From NCBI GenBank assembly GCA_024711185.1, contig JANJTI010000326.1:1-9325 (forward strand): a stretch of DNA of 9,325 bases. Reading direction: 5' to 3'. Made by a program: the position numbers and the translations under genes. The notes beneath the pieces are model-generated. The model searched no databases. It had not been told where the DNA came from and was given only the letters and a program-made list of their open reading frames with translations. This document shows positions 1 through 6,917 of this stretch, one piece after another; the first letter of the stretch is position 1, and the number at the start of each line of letters is the position of its first letter. This DNA comes from Brevundimonas sp. (lineage in GTDB: Bacteria; Pseudomonadota; Alphaproteobacteria; Caulobacterales; Caulobacteraceae).

Positions 1-2295
1 GTCCAGCCCGGCGGCGAAGGCGCGCTTCAGCTCGGGGATGTCGCCGATGTGGGCCAGCAGGCGCAGCTCGATCTGGCTGTAGTCGGCCGAGATCAGCACA
101 TGGCCGTCGGCGGGGATGAAGGCCTGGCGGATCTCGCGTCCCGTCTCGGTGCGGATCGGGATGTTCTGCAGGTTGGGGTCGGAGCTGGCGAGGCGGCCGG
201 TGGAGGCGGCGGCCAGCTGGTAGGAGGTGTGGATGCGGTCGGTGGCCGGGTCCTTGCCCTCGATCAGGGCGTCGGTGTAGGTGCCCTTCAGCTTGGAGAG
301 CTGGCGCCAGTCCAGCAGCACGCGCGGCAGCTCGTGGGTCAGGGCCAGCTCCTCCAGCACGCTGGCCTCGGTGCCCCACTGGCCGCTGGCGGTCTTGCGG
401 CCGCCGGGCAGGGCCATCTCGCCGAACAGGATCTCGCCGATCTGGCGCGGCGAGCCGACGTTGAACGGGCGGCCGGCCAGGGCGTGGGCGCGGGCCTCCA
501 GCTCGGCCATGCGCAGGCCGAACTCCGAGGACAGGCGGCGCAGGCGGGCGGGGTCGACGCGGACGCCGGCGCGCTCCATCTCCGCCAGCACGGCCGGCAG
601 CGGGCGCTCGAGGGTCTCGTAGACGGTGACCAGGCCCTCCTCCGCCAGACGGGGCTTGAGCACGCGCCACAGGCGCAGGGTCACGTCGGCGTCCTCGGCG
701 GCGTAGCAGGTGGCCGGCCTCAGCTCGACGTGTTTGAAGGACTTCTGGCTCTTGCCGGTCCCAGCCACGGCCTTGAACGGGGTCGGCTCGTGGCCGAGGT
801 GGCGTTTGGCCAGCTCGTCCATGCCGTGCGGATGGCGGCCGCCGTCCAGCACGTAGGAGATCAGCATGGTGTCGTCGATCGGGCTGACGACGATGCCGCG
901 GCGGGCCATGACGGCGAGGTCGTACTTGCCGTTCTGCGTCACCTTGAGGACGGCCGGGTCCTCCAGCAGGTCCTTCAGCCGGTTGAGCGCCGTCGCCTTG
1001 TCGACCTGCATGATCGGCTCCGGGGCCGGCCCGTCGCCGAACAGCCCCTCCCCCGCCTGCGGCGCCGCCTCGTGCGTCAGCGGCACATAGCAGGCCTCGT
1101 TCGGCCCCACCGCCAGCGACACCCCGCACAGCCCCGCATGCGTCGCGCTGAGCGAGTCCGTCTCGGTGTCGAAACCCACCACTCCCGCTTCTTTGGCCCG
1201 CGCGATCCAGCGGTCCAGCGCCTCCAGGGTCTGGACGCATTCGTAGGCGTCCATGTCGAAGCTCTGGGCCTCGGCCGGGGCGGGGGCGACGTCGCCGTAG
1301 CGCGGGGCGATGACCGGGGCCGAGGGCATCTTCGGCCGGGCGGTGAAGGCCGAGCCGTCCTTCTGCGGCGCCTTGCCGTCGCCGACGCGGGCGCGCAGGC
1401 CGCGGAACTCCATGCGGTCGAGGAACTCGCCCAGCCGCTCGGGGTCGGGGTCGCGGACCGCGAAGTCGTCGATCGGCTCGGGGGCCGGGGCGTCGCAGGT
1501 CAGGCGGCACAGTTCCCGCGACAGGCGGATCTGGTCGGCGAACTCGATCAGGGTCTCGCGCCGTTTCGGCTGTTTGATCTCGTGGGCGCGCGCCAGCAGG
1601 GTGTCGAGGTCGCCGTACTCGCCGATCAGCTGGGCCGCCGTCTTGGGGCCGATGCCGGGGGCGCCGGGGATGTTGTCGACGCTGTCGCCGATCAGGGCCT
1701 GGACCTCGACCACCTTGTCCGGCGTCACCCCGAACTTCTCGAACACCGCCTCCTCGGCCAGCCTCCGGTCCTTCATCGGGTCCCACATCACCACCGACGG
1801 CCCGATCAGCTGCATCAGGTCCTTGTCGGAGCTGACGATGACCGCCTCCCCCCCGGCATCGCGGGCCTTGCAGGCGTAGGTGGCGATCAGGTCGTCGGCC
1901 TCGTAGCCGGGCAGCTCGACGCAGTGCACGCCGAAGGCGGCGGTGGCCTCGCGCACCAGCGGGAACTGCGGGATCAGGTCCTCCGGCGGGGCCGAGCGGT
2001 TGGCCTTGTACTGGTCGTACATCTCGTTGCGGAAGGTCTTCTCCGAATGGTCGAAGATGGCCACGAGGTGGGTCGGCCCGTCCGGCCCCCGCATGTCGCG
2101 GATCAGCTTCCACAGCATGTTGCAGTAGCCCTGCACCGCCCCCACGGGCAGGCCGTCGGACTTGCGGGTCAGCGGCGGCAGGGCGTGATAGGCCCGGAAG
2201 ATGTAGGCCGAGGCGTCGATCATCCACAGCCGGACGGCCGGGCCGTCCTGGGTGAGCGGGCGGTCGGGGGTCTCGGGCGCGGCGACGTCGGTCAT
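1..2295 (-). CDS. polA: DNA polymerase I, N-terminal 765 residues (C-terminus outside window)
   Basis: DNA polymerase I removes RNA primers and fills gaps in replication and excision repair. I translated this strand by hand from the ATG at 2295 and the frame stays open to base 1. The 5' nuclease domain (about residues 20-310) has GYEADDLIAT (130-139), SSDKDLMQL (154-162) and a helix-hairpin-helix region starting GDSVDNIPG (203-211). The 3'-5' exonuclease domain keeps its acidic residues: DTE (D376, E378), D459 in QNGKYD, and Y530/D534 in YAAED, so proofreading should be active, unlike in some PolA proteins. The polymerase domain starts near 550 and includes DPNLQNIPIR (706-715) and motif A DYSQIELR (739-746, catalytic D739). 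The O-helix (motif B) and motif C lie beyond the window edge; roughly 200 residues are missing compared with the usual 930-1000. No Shine-Dalgarno sequence precedes the start, but a promoter-like pair lies immediately upstream. It follows the lipoprotein gene by 45 nt. Confidence 0.97.
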   Translation of the reverse strand, partial: MTDVAAPETPDRPLTQDGPAVRLWMIDASAYIFRAYHALPPLTRKSDGLPVGAVQGYCNMLWKLIRDMRGPDGPTHLVAIFDHSEKTFRNEMYDQYKANRSAPPEDLIPQFPLVREATAAFGVHCVELPGYEADDLIATYACKARDAGGEAVIVSSDKDLMQLIGPSVVMWDPMKDRRLAEEAVFEKFGVTPDKVVEVQALIGDSVDNIPGAPGIGPKTAAQLIGEYGDLDTLLARAHEIKQPKRRETLIEFADQIRLSRELCRLTCDAPAPEPIDDFAVRDPDPERLGEFLDRMEFRGLRARVGDGKAPQKDGSAFTARPKMPSAPVIAPRYGDVAPAPAEAQSFDMDAYECVQTLEALDRWIARAKEAGVVGFDTETDSLSATHAGLCGVSLAVGPNEACYVPLTHEAAPQAGEGLFGDGPAPEPIMQVDKATALNRLKDLLEDPAVLKVTQNGKYDLAVMARRGIVVSPIDDTMLISYVLDGGRHPHGMDELAKRHLGHEPTPFKAVAGTGKSQKSFKHVELRPATCYAAEDADVTLRLWRVLKPRLAEEGLVTVYETLERPLPAVLAEMERAGVRVDPARLRRLSSEFGLRMAELEARAHALAGRPFNVGSPRQIGEILFGEMALPGGRKTASGQWGTEASVLEELALTHELPRVLLDWRQLSKLKGTYTDALIEGKDPATDRIHTSYQLAAASTGRLASSDPNLQNIPIRTETGREIRQAFIPADGHVLISADYSQIELRLLAHIGDIPELKRAFAAGLD

Positions 2296-2301
2296 CGGCG
2301 G

Positions 2302-2330
2302 AACATAGGCGGGCCGAGGGCTGGCGTCAC
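2302..2330 (-). promoter_or_regulatory. Candidate promoter of polA, nearly leaderless
   Basis: On the minus strand GTGACG (2330-2325) and TATGTT (2307-2302) are separated by exactly 17 bp. The same bases fit the Caulobacter housekeeping consensus (TTGACGS, 10-14 bp, GCTANAWC) with a 14-bp spacer. The -10 element ends 6 nt before the polA ATG, so transcription would begin at or next to the start codon. This agrees with the lack of a ribosome-binding site there. It is a prediction from pattern only. Confidence 0.4.
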
Positions 2331-2340
2331 CGCCCGCGCA

Positions 2341-2781
2341 TCACGACACCCAGGTGTTCCGGCACTCGCCAACGGTCCAGCCATTGAAGCCGGAATGGAC
2401 GCGGCACTCATAGCCCATGCCGGCCAGCGGGCCGTGCATGATCCCCGTCTCGATCACCGCCCCGCGGCCGTCGTAGACGGGGCGGGCGAAGCTGACCCAG
2501 CGCAGACGCTCGCGCGGGTCGCCGGGCCGGTCGGGATCGTACGGCCGAAAGGCGAGGCGGTAGCGACTCCAGTCGCAGCGCGGGGCGAAGTCGCCCTCGA
2601 ACCGGAGGGGGAGGGGCGGATTGTCGGTCGTGTTGAAGCGGTAGTGCTCCTTCGCCACGGCGGCGATGACGGCGCAGTCGTCGCTGTCGGCCCGGAGCGT
2701 CGGCACGTCCGGGCCGGAGGGCGGGGGCGTGGCGCAGGCCCCGAGGAGGCTGACGGCGGCGAGGGCGGCGACCCGGCGCAT
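2341..2781 (-). CDS. Uncharacterised 146-aa lipoprotein
   Basis: I do not recognise the family. The N-terminus is a short lipoprotein signal: MRR, a hydrophobic stretch (residues 4-14) and the lipobox LLGAC with the acylated cysteine at C16, followed by a Pro-rich linker. The mature part (about 130 residues) has four further cysteines (C36, C69, C126, C140), which could form two disulfides in the periplasm, and many aromatic and Arg residues (for example CDWSRYRLAFRPYDPDRPGD, 69-88). The ATG at 2781 is supported by GGAG in TAGGAG, which overlaps the stop codon of the upstream thiamine-diphosphate enzyme gene; only 8 nt separate the two genes, so they are probably co-transcribed. The GC-rich coding pattern matches its neighbours. 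Export and lipid attachment are inferred from the lipobox; the function is unknown. Confidence 0.85.
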   Translation of the reverse strand: MRRVAALAAVSLLGACATPPPSGPDVPTLRADSDDCAVIAAVAKEHYRFNTTDNPPLPLRFEGDFAPRCDWSRYRLAFRPYDPDRPGDPRERLRWVSFARPVYDGRGAVIETGIMHGPLAGMGYECRVHSGFNGWTVGECRNTWVS

Positions 2782-2789
2782 GAGGGCTC

Positions 2790-4451
2790 CTACTTCTGAC
2801 GCAGGCCGGTGATGGTCCGGCCAGGTGCGATGTCCTCGGCCGCAGTGATCAGGTGGACGAGGGCGGGACGGCCGGCGTTCCGGGCGGCCTGAAGCGCTGC
2901 CGGGAAGTCTTCGGTGCGCTCGCAACGGACGCCGAAGGCGCCGAAGGCCTCGGCGTATTGGACGAAGTCCGGGTTCTTCAGGTCGGTGGCGATGGTCCGC
3001 GGCGCGCCCGGATAGTGCGTCTCCTGATGCATGCGGATGGTGCCGTAGGTTCCGTTGTCGACGACCACGACCACGACATTGATCCCGTACTGGGCCGCGG
3101 TGGCGATCTCCTGCCCCGTCATCAGATAGTCGCCGTCGCCGGCGATGCAGATGACGTCGCGAGCCGGGTGCACGCTCTTCGCCGCGATGGCGGCCGGATA
3201 GCCGTAGCCCATGGCGCCGGAGGTCGGGGCCAGCTGGGTGCGGCAGGCGCGGTGGCGGTAGAAGCGGTGCAGCCAGGCGGCGAAATTGCCGGCGCCGTTG
3301 GTGACGATGGCGTCGGCGGGCAGGGCCTCGGCGAGGTGCGCCATGCACTCCGACATGTTGACGGCGCCGGTGACGGGCACGGGAGTCGAGAAGGCCTGAT
3401 AGTCGGCGTGGGCGGCGGCGGCCTCGTCGTGCCAGGTCCTGCCGGGATCGATCGTCGCGAGGGCTTGGGCGGCGAACGAATTGTCGGCCGTCGCGCTGAG
3501 CAGCGGCGCCCAGACGCGGCCGAGCTCCTCGGCGCCGGGGTGGATGTGGATCAGGGTCTCCGCCGTGCGGGCGCGATCCAGCAGGGTGTAGCCCTGGGTC
3601 GGATTCTCTCCGAGGCGGGCGCCGATGGCGAGGATCAGGTCGGCGGCTTTCGCGCGGGCGGTCAGCTTCGGGTTGCAGCCGAGGCCGAGGTCGCCGGCGT
3701 AGTTGGTCCGGTCGTTGGAGACCAGGTCCTTGCGCCGGAACGACAGGGCGAGCGGCAGGCCGAGGCGTTCGGCCCAGTCGCCGACGGCGGCGGCCGCTTC
3801 GTCGCTCCAGCCCGAACCGCCCAGCACCAGCAGCGGCCGTTCGGCCTTGGACAGCCGCGCGCGCACCTGTTCGACGAAGGCCGGAGCCAGCGCCGCCTTC
3901 GCCCGCGTCACCGGACGGAGCGGCGCGGGGCCGCCGTCCTCGTGCAGGATGTCCTCGGGCAGGGCGACGACCACCGGCCCCATCCTCCCCTGCAGCGCCG
4001 TGGCGAAGGCGCGCTCGACCACCTCGACGGTGCGCTGCGGGCTCTCGATCTCGGTCGCCCATTTGGCCAGACCGCCGAACACCTCGCGGTAGTCGACCTC
4101 CTGGAAAGCCCCCCGGCCGCGGTCGGTCAGGGCGATCTGTCCGACGAACAGGATCATCGGCGTGGAGTCCTGATGCGCCGTATGCACCCCGATGGAGGCG
4201 TGGGTGGCGCCGGGCCCGCGGGTGACCATGCAGACGCCGGGCTTGCCGGTCAGCTTGCCGTACGCCTCGGCCATGTTGGCGGCGCCGGCTTCGTGGCGGC
4301 AGGCGATGACCTGGATCCTGTCCCGCACGTCGGCGAGGGCGTCGAGCACGGCCAGATAGCTTTCGCCCGGCACGCAGAAGACGCGGTCGATTCCGTTCAT
4401 GACGAGGGTCTCGACGAGGCGGCGGGCGGCGGTGTTCGCGGGCTGGGTCAT
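2790..4451 (-). CDS. Thiamine-diphosphate-dependent enzyme, acetolactate synthase large-subunit type
   Basis: This 553-aa protein has the full three-domain fold of the acetolactate synthase/pyruvate oxidase superfamily, at a normal length. The N-terminal pyrimidine-binding domain (about 5-175) has the catalytic glutamate in CRHEAGAANMAEAYG (E54) and RGPGATH (78-84). The central domain (about 190-335) has LLVLGGSGW and DLILAIGARLGE. The C-terminal diphosphate domain (about 360-535) has SGAMGYGYPAAIAAK (411-425) and the Mg/ThDP motif GDGDYLM through N466 (G438-D439-G440, then DNGTYG). The most familiar member condenses two pyruvates to acetolactate for branched-chain amino acids. No regulatory subunit gene (ilvH/ilvN) follows, and the next gene is a lipoprotein, so a catabolic acetolactate synthase or another 2-oxoacid or acyl-CoA lyase is equally possible. 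It diverges from the entericidin-like gene, 96 nt away. The family is sure; the substrate is not. Confidence 0.93.
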   Translation of the reverse strand: MTQPANTAARRLVETLVMNGIDRVFCVPGESYLAVLDALADVRDRIQVIACRHEAGAANMAEAYGKLTGKPGVCMVTRGPGATHASIGVHTAHQDSTPMILFVGQIALTDRGRGAFQEVDYREVFGGLAKWATEIESPQRTVEVVERAFATALQGRMGPVVVALPEDILHEDGGPAPLRPVTRAKAALAPAFVEQVRARLSKAERPLLVLGGSGWSDEAAAAVGDWAERLGLPLALSFRRKDLVSNDRTNYAGDLGLGCNPKLTARAKAADLILAIGARLGENPTQGYTLLDRARTAETLIHIHPGAEELGRVWAPLLSATADNSFAAQALATIDPGRTWHDEAAAAHADYQAFSTPVPVTGAVNMSECMAHLAEALPADAIVTNGAGNFAAWLHRFYRHRACRTQLAPTSGAMGYGYPAAIAAKSVHPARDVICIAGDGDYLMTGQEIATAAQYGINVVVVVVDNGTYGTIRMHQETHYPGAPRTIATDLKNPDFVQYAEAFGAFGVRCERTEDFPAALQAARNAGRPALVHLITAAEDIAPGRTITGLRQK

Positions 4452-4505
4452 GGCCCGCCGTTAGCAGATCGCCCCCCGGTCTGGCCATGCAACCGCACGG
4501 CCACG

Positions 4506-4531
4506 CTGACGTTTACGGCCAAGGTTCAATC
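4506..4531 (+). promoter_or_regulatory. Weak candidate promoter for the entericidin-like gene
   Basis: In the 96-nt divergent intergenic region, CTGACG (4506-4511) and GTTCAATC (4524-4531) resemble the two halves of the Caulobacter housekeeping consensus, 12 bp apart (11 if the seventh -35 base is counted). Several positions mismatch, and no clear promoter was seen for the opposite gene. Treat it as a hint only. Confidence 0.2.
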
Positions 4532-4547
4532 TCAGCCCGCAGAGACC

Positions 4548-4685
4548 ATGAAGAAGATCGCCGTCCTGTCCCTGATCGCCGCCGCCCTGGCGGTGTCGGC
4601 CTGCAACACCATCTCGGGCATCGGCCGCGACGTGCGCGCCGCCGGCGACGCCGTCACCTCCGGCGCCGAGAGCGCGAGGCGCTGA
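4548..4685 (+). CDS. Entericidin EcnA/B-like small lipoprotein (45 aa)
   Basis: A very small lipoprotein: MKK, a hydrophobic stretch, and the lipobox AVSAC with C19 as the acylated cysteine. The mature 27 residues begin CNTISGIGRDVRAAGDA, the pattern of the entericidin A/B family (CNT-x-x-G-x-G-x-D...AG). In E. coli the two entericidins form a stress-regulated pair, EcnB bacteriolytic and EcnA its antidote. Alphaproteobacteria often carry one such gene alone, with a role that is not established, and no partner is visible here. The ATG at 4548 is chosen because it gives a complete signal peptide directly; the reading frame is open much further upstream, but that part is antisense to the neighbouring enzyme gene. 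The ribosome-binding sequence is weak (GCAGAGA). The gene converges on truA with only 4 nt between stop codons, so the two transcripts probably overlap. Confidence 0.85.
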   Translation: MKKIAVLSLIAAALAVSACNTISGIGRDVRAAGDAVTSGAESARR

Positions 4686-4689
4686 GCCC

Positions 4690-5430
4690 TCAGTCGTAGC
4701 GGACGCCGGTGAGGTAGAGGCCCTCGGCGGGGGCGACCGGGCCGCACGCCGTGCGGTCCCGCGCCGCCAGCGCCGCCCCCACGTCATCGACGGCCCAGCG
4801 GCCCAGCCCGACCTCGACCAGGGAGCCGGTCATCGACCGCACCTGCCGGTGCAGGAAGCTGCGCGCCTCGAAGCCCAGATGCACCTCCTCGCCGACGCGC
4901 GTCACGCTCGCGACGTCCAGCGTCTTCTCCGGCGAGGCCGACTGGCAGCCGGCGTCGCGGACGGTGGTGAAGTCGTGCAGGCCCACCAGCGCCTGCGCCG
5001 CCCGGTGCATGGCCGCGGCGTCCAGCGGCTTCCTGACGTGCCACACCCGGCCGAGGTCCAGGGCCGGGCGGCCCGGGCGGTTGAGGATGCGGTACAGGTA
5101 GCGCCGGCCGGTGGCCGAGAAGCGCGCGTGCCAATCGGCGTCGACCTCGGCGCAGTCGAGGACGGCCACCTCCTCCTCGATCAGGTGGGCGTTCAGGGCG
5201 TTCATCACGGTGCGCGCCGGCCAGGCCTTGTCGAGGTCGAAGCTGACCACCTGACCCGTGGCGTGGACGCCGGTATCGGTGCGTCCGGCGGCGGCGATGC
5301 GGATCCGCTGGTCGGAGAAGGCGGCGATGGCCTGCTCCAGCGCGCCCTGCACCGTCGGCTGGCCGGCCTGGGCCTGGAAGCCATTGTAGCCCGAGCCGTC
5401 ATACTCGACCGTCAGCCGGTAGCGCGGCAT
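4690..5430 (-). CDS. truA: tRNA pseudouridine(38-40) synthase TruA
   Basis: TruA converts uridines at positions 38, 39 and 40 of the tRNA anticodon stem-loop to pseudouridine. At 246 aa it is a normal length. The start [19 protein letters not shown] is typical of the family. The catalytic aspartate is D52 in AAGRTDTGVHATGQV. Further family signatures are RRYLYRI (109-115), FTTVRDAGCQS (154-164), SFLHRQVRSMTGSLVEVGLG (191-210) and the C-terminal PAEGLYLTGVRYD. The ATG shares its A with the fmt stop codon (TGATG), so translation is probably coupled to fmt and no separate promoter is needed. The fmt-truA order is common in alphaproteobacteria. Confidence 0.97.
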   Translation of the reverse strand: MPRYRLTVEYDGSGYNGFQAQAGQPTVQGALEQAIAAFSDQRIRIAAAGRTDTGVHATGQVVSFDLDKAWPARTVMNALNAHLIEEEVAVLDCAEVDADWHARFSATGRRYLYRILNRPGRPALDLGRVWHVRKPLDAAAMHRAAQALVGLHDFTTVRDAGCQSASPEKTLDVASVTRVGEEVHLGFEARSFLHRQVRSMTGSLVEVGLGRWAVDDVGAALAARDRTACGPVAPAEGLYLTGVRYD

Positions 5431-6353
5431 CAGGACAGCCGGGTTCCGGGGGGCAGGGGGAAGCCGCGCAGCAACTCCTCGGCCGCTTGCGCCGCCTTGC
5501 CCTCGCGCTGGACGCGGACGAGGCGCACCGCGCCGCCGCCGCAGGCGACGCGGAGCTCGGAGTCCAGCACCTCGCCCGGCGCGCCGGCGCCCTCGGCCGG
5601 CTGGGACATCAGCGCCTTGATGCGCACGGGTCCCTGCGGGCCGGGAGCCTCGAACCAGGCGCCGGGGAAGGGCGACAGGCCGCGGATGTGGGCGTCGATC
5701 TCCGCCGCCGGCCGGGTCCAGTCGATGCGCGCCTCAGCCGGCGTGATCTTCCTGGCGTAGGTCGGTTCTCCGGCCTGCGGCATCTCCGTCGCCCCGCCGC
5801 GCTCGATGGCGGCCAGGGCGCGCGGCCAGAGGCCTGCCCCGATGTGGGCCATCCGCTCCGACAGGCTTGCGGCGGTGTCGTCGGGCCGGATGTCCATCAC
5901 CTCCGACAGCAGGATCGGGCCCTCGTCCAGCCCCTCGGACATGCGCATGATCTGCACGCCGGTCTGGCGATCGCCGGCCATGATGGCGCGCTGGATCGGC
6001 GCGGCGCCGCGCCATCGCGGCAACAGCGAGCCGTGCAGGTTGAAACAGCCCAGCCGCGGCGCCTCGAGCACCTCCGGCTTCAGGATCTGGCCGTAGGCGA
6101 CCACGCAGGCGGCGTCGGTGCCGAGGCTGCGGAAGGTATCGATCGCCTCGGCGGCCTTCATCGAGGCCGGAGTGAACACCGGCAGCCCCATGGTTTCGGC
6201 GAAGGCGTGCACCGGCGAGGGCGTCAGCTTCTGGCCGCGGCCCTTCGGCCTCGGCGGCTGGCTGTAGACGGCCACCACCTCGTGACCGCTGGCGATCAGC
6301 TCCGCCAGCGACGGCACGGCGAAGTCGGGAGTTCCCATGAAGGCGAGACGCAT
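5430..6353 (-). CDS. fmt: Methionyl-tRNA formyltransferase
   Basis: Fmt transfers a formyl group from 10-formyltetrahydrofolate to Met-tRNA(fMet), making the initiator for protein synthesis. The 307-aa protein starts [19 protein letters not shown]. The catalytic triad of the family is present: N105 and H107 in [20 protein letters not shown], and D143 in [10 protein letters not shown]. The C-terminal tRNA-binding domain (from about 205) begins [21 protein letters not shown], as in other Fmt proteins. I chose the ATG at 6353 because it gives the conserved N-terminus; the same frame stays open upstream but runs through the toxin gene out of its frame. The only purine-rich ribosome-binding candidate (GAGG) overlaps the toxin stop codon and lies in a small hairpin. 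Its partner def lies about 830 bp upstream, separated by three small genes. Confidence 0.97.
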   Translation of the reverse strand: MRLAFMGTPDFAVPSLAELIASGHEVVAVYSQPPRPKGRGQKLTPSPVHAFAETMGLPVFTPASMKAAEAIDTFRSLGTDAACVVAYGQILKPEVLEAPRLGCFNLHGSLLPRWRGAAPIQRAIMAGDRQTGVQIMRMSEGLDEGPILLSEVMDIRPDDTAASLSERMAHIGAGLWPRALAAIERGGATEMPQAGEPTYARKITPAEARIDWTRPAAEIDAHIRGLSPFPGAWFEAPGPQGPVRIKALMSQPAEGAGAPGEVLDSELRVACGGGAVRLVRVQREGKAAQAAEELLRGFPLPPGTRLS

Positions 6354-6355
6354 GG

Positions 6356-6369
6356 GAGGCGTGTGCCTC
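6356..6369 (-). promoter_or_regulatory. Small hairpin covering the putative fmt ribosome-binding site
   Basis: On the minus strand the toxin-fmt junction reads GAGGC-ACAC-GCCTC-CC-ATG: a 5-bp GC-rich stem with a 4-nt loop, ending 2 nt before the fmt start. Its left arm contains the only Shine-Dalgarno-like sequence, and the toxin stop codon (TGA, 6370-6368) overlaps that arm. A ribosome finishing the toxin gene would open the stem, so fmt translation may depend on translation of the toxin gene. The pairing is seen in the sequence; the effect is inferred. Confidence 0.35.
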
Positions 6370-6691
6370 AGACCACGCCGAGGAACAAGGCGAGGGCGCG
6401 ATCGACGGCGGTCATCTGTTCGGCCGTCAGCTGGCCTATGACCTGTGTGACCTTGCCGCGCGGCACCGTGCTGGGCTTGTCGATCATGATGCGCGAAGGC
6501 GCCCGAAGGCCGTTTTCGGGGGCCGGGACGACATCGACGCGCAAGCCAGGATGGCTGCGGTCTTCCGTCGTGAGCGGCAAGACGACGATGGAGGGGTGGC
6601 TCGCGAACAGGTCGCTCTGGATGACCAGCCCGGGTCGCGGCTTGCCGTAGTCGCCGGGCAGGGCGATCAACACCAGGCTTCCCCGTTTCAT
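6368..6691 (-). CDS. MazF/PemK-family toxin (predicted mRNA endoribonuclease)
   Basis: This 107-aa protein is a normal length for the MazF/PemK (CcdB-fold) family, whose members cut mRNA at short sequence motifs and stop growth when free of antitoxin. Matching features in order are [25 protein letters not shown] (residues 1-25, with the basic-proline segment K17-P18-R19-P20 at the usual catalytic Arg position), the strand [10 protein letters not shown] (34-43), and the C-terminal block [21 protein letters not shown] (66-86) followed by the closing helix [18 protein letters not shown]. The start codon overlaps the antitoxin stop by 4 nt (ATGA), the classic coupled toxin-antitoxin layout. The cleavage sequence cannot be predicted from this. 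Composition is somewhat lower in GC (about 67% by hand count over 6361-6600) than in fmt (about 77% over 5581-5700), in line with acquisition by transfer. Confidence 0.9.
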   Translation of the reverse strand: MKRGSLVLIALPGDYGKPRPGLVIQSDLFASHPSIVVLPLTTEDRSHPGLRVDVVPAPENGLRAPSRIMIDKPSTVPRGKVTQVIGQLTAEQMTAVDRALALFLGVV

Positions 6692-6915
6692 TCCTCGAAA
6701 CCGCCGGCATCCCAGCCCGTGCGATCGGAGACCGCCTCGATCCAGTCCATGACGTCCGCCTCGGCGGGATCGTCGCGCAGGGATTCACTCCAGCGTCGGC
6801 ATTCCTCGGCGAAGCCGGGCCGCCGGACATCCGGCACCCAGATCTGGACCGGGCGAAGGCCTTGCGCCCGGAGAGCAGCCCGATGCTGGGCTACGCGCTT
6901 CGCTGAACTCGCCAT
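6688..6915 (-). CDS. MazE-family antitoxin (DUF3018-like), 75 aa
   Basis: This small protein lies directly before the toxin and overlaps it by 4 nt. The segment [20 protein letters not shown] (11-30) followed by [15 protein letters not shown] (31-45) is the signature of the alphaproteobacterial antitoxin MazE family (DUF3018). From the family, the N-terminal part (short helix, then strand RPVQIWVPD) should bind DNA as a dimer, and the acidic C-terminus ([15 protein letters not shown] to GGFEE) should wrap and block the toxin. The ATG at 6915 gives the usual length and start ([12 protein letters not shown]). There is no good ribosome-binding sequence. A perfect 12-bp palindrome lies 2 bases upstream and is a likely operator for self-repression. 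The previous gene ends 38 nt upstream on the same strand, so read-through from def is also possible. Confidence 0.85.
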   Translation of the reverse strand: MASSAKRVAQHRAALRAQGLRPVQIWVPDVRRPGFAEECRRWSESLRDDPAEADVMDWIEAVSDRTGWDAGGFEE

Positions 6916-6917
6916 CC

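Noticed and set aside
49..2799. 916-codon open frame on the plus strand opposite polA
   Set aside because: It is the antisense shadow of polA and the lipoprotein gene. In very GC-rich genes the opposite strand seldom holds stop codons. The translation is low-complexity Gly/Ala/Arg/Val, while the minus strand shows every PolA motif.
2853..4547. Long plus-strand frame opposite the ThDP enzyme, in frame with the entericidin-like gene
   Set aside because: Only the last 45 codons (from 4548) make a sensible protein with a lipobox. The rest is antisense to a clearly recognised enzyme and has biased composition.
4452..4547. Promoter for the ThDP enzyme in the divergent gap
   Set aside because: No pair of boxes with acceptable spacing was found on the minus strand; TTGCAT and GCTAAC are about 21 bp apart, too far.
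4671..4683. Hairpin AGCGC-GAG-GCGCT at the end of the entericidin-like gene as a terminator
   Set aside because: The stem is only 5 bp, overlaps the stop codon and lacks a U-tract, so it does not support an intrinsic terminator.
5487..6650. 387-codon plus-strand frame opposite fmt and the toxin
   Set aside because: It is antisense to fmt, whose catalytic N-H-D residues are clear; the frame has no recognisable domain.
6354..6830. N-terminal extension of Fmt to 466 residues
   Set aside because: The added 159 residues are an out-of-frame reading of the toxin and antitoxin genes. The conserved Fmt N-terminus begins exactly at the ATG at 6353.
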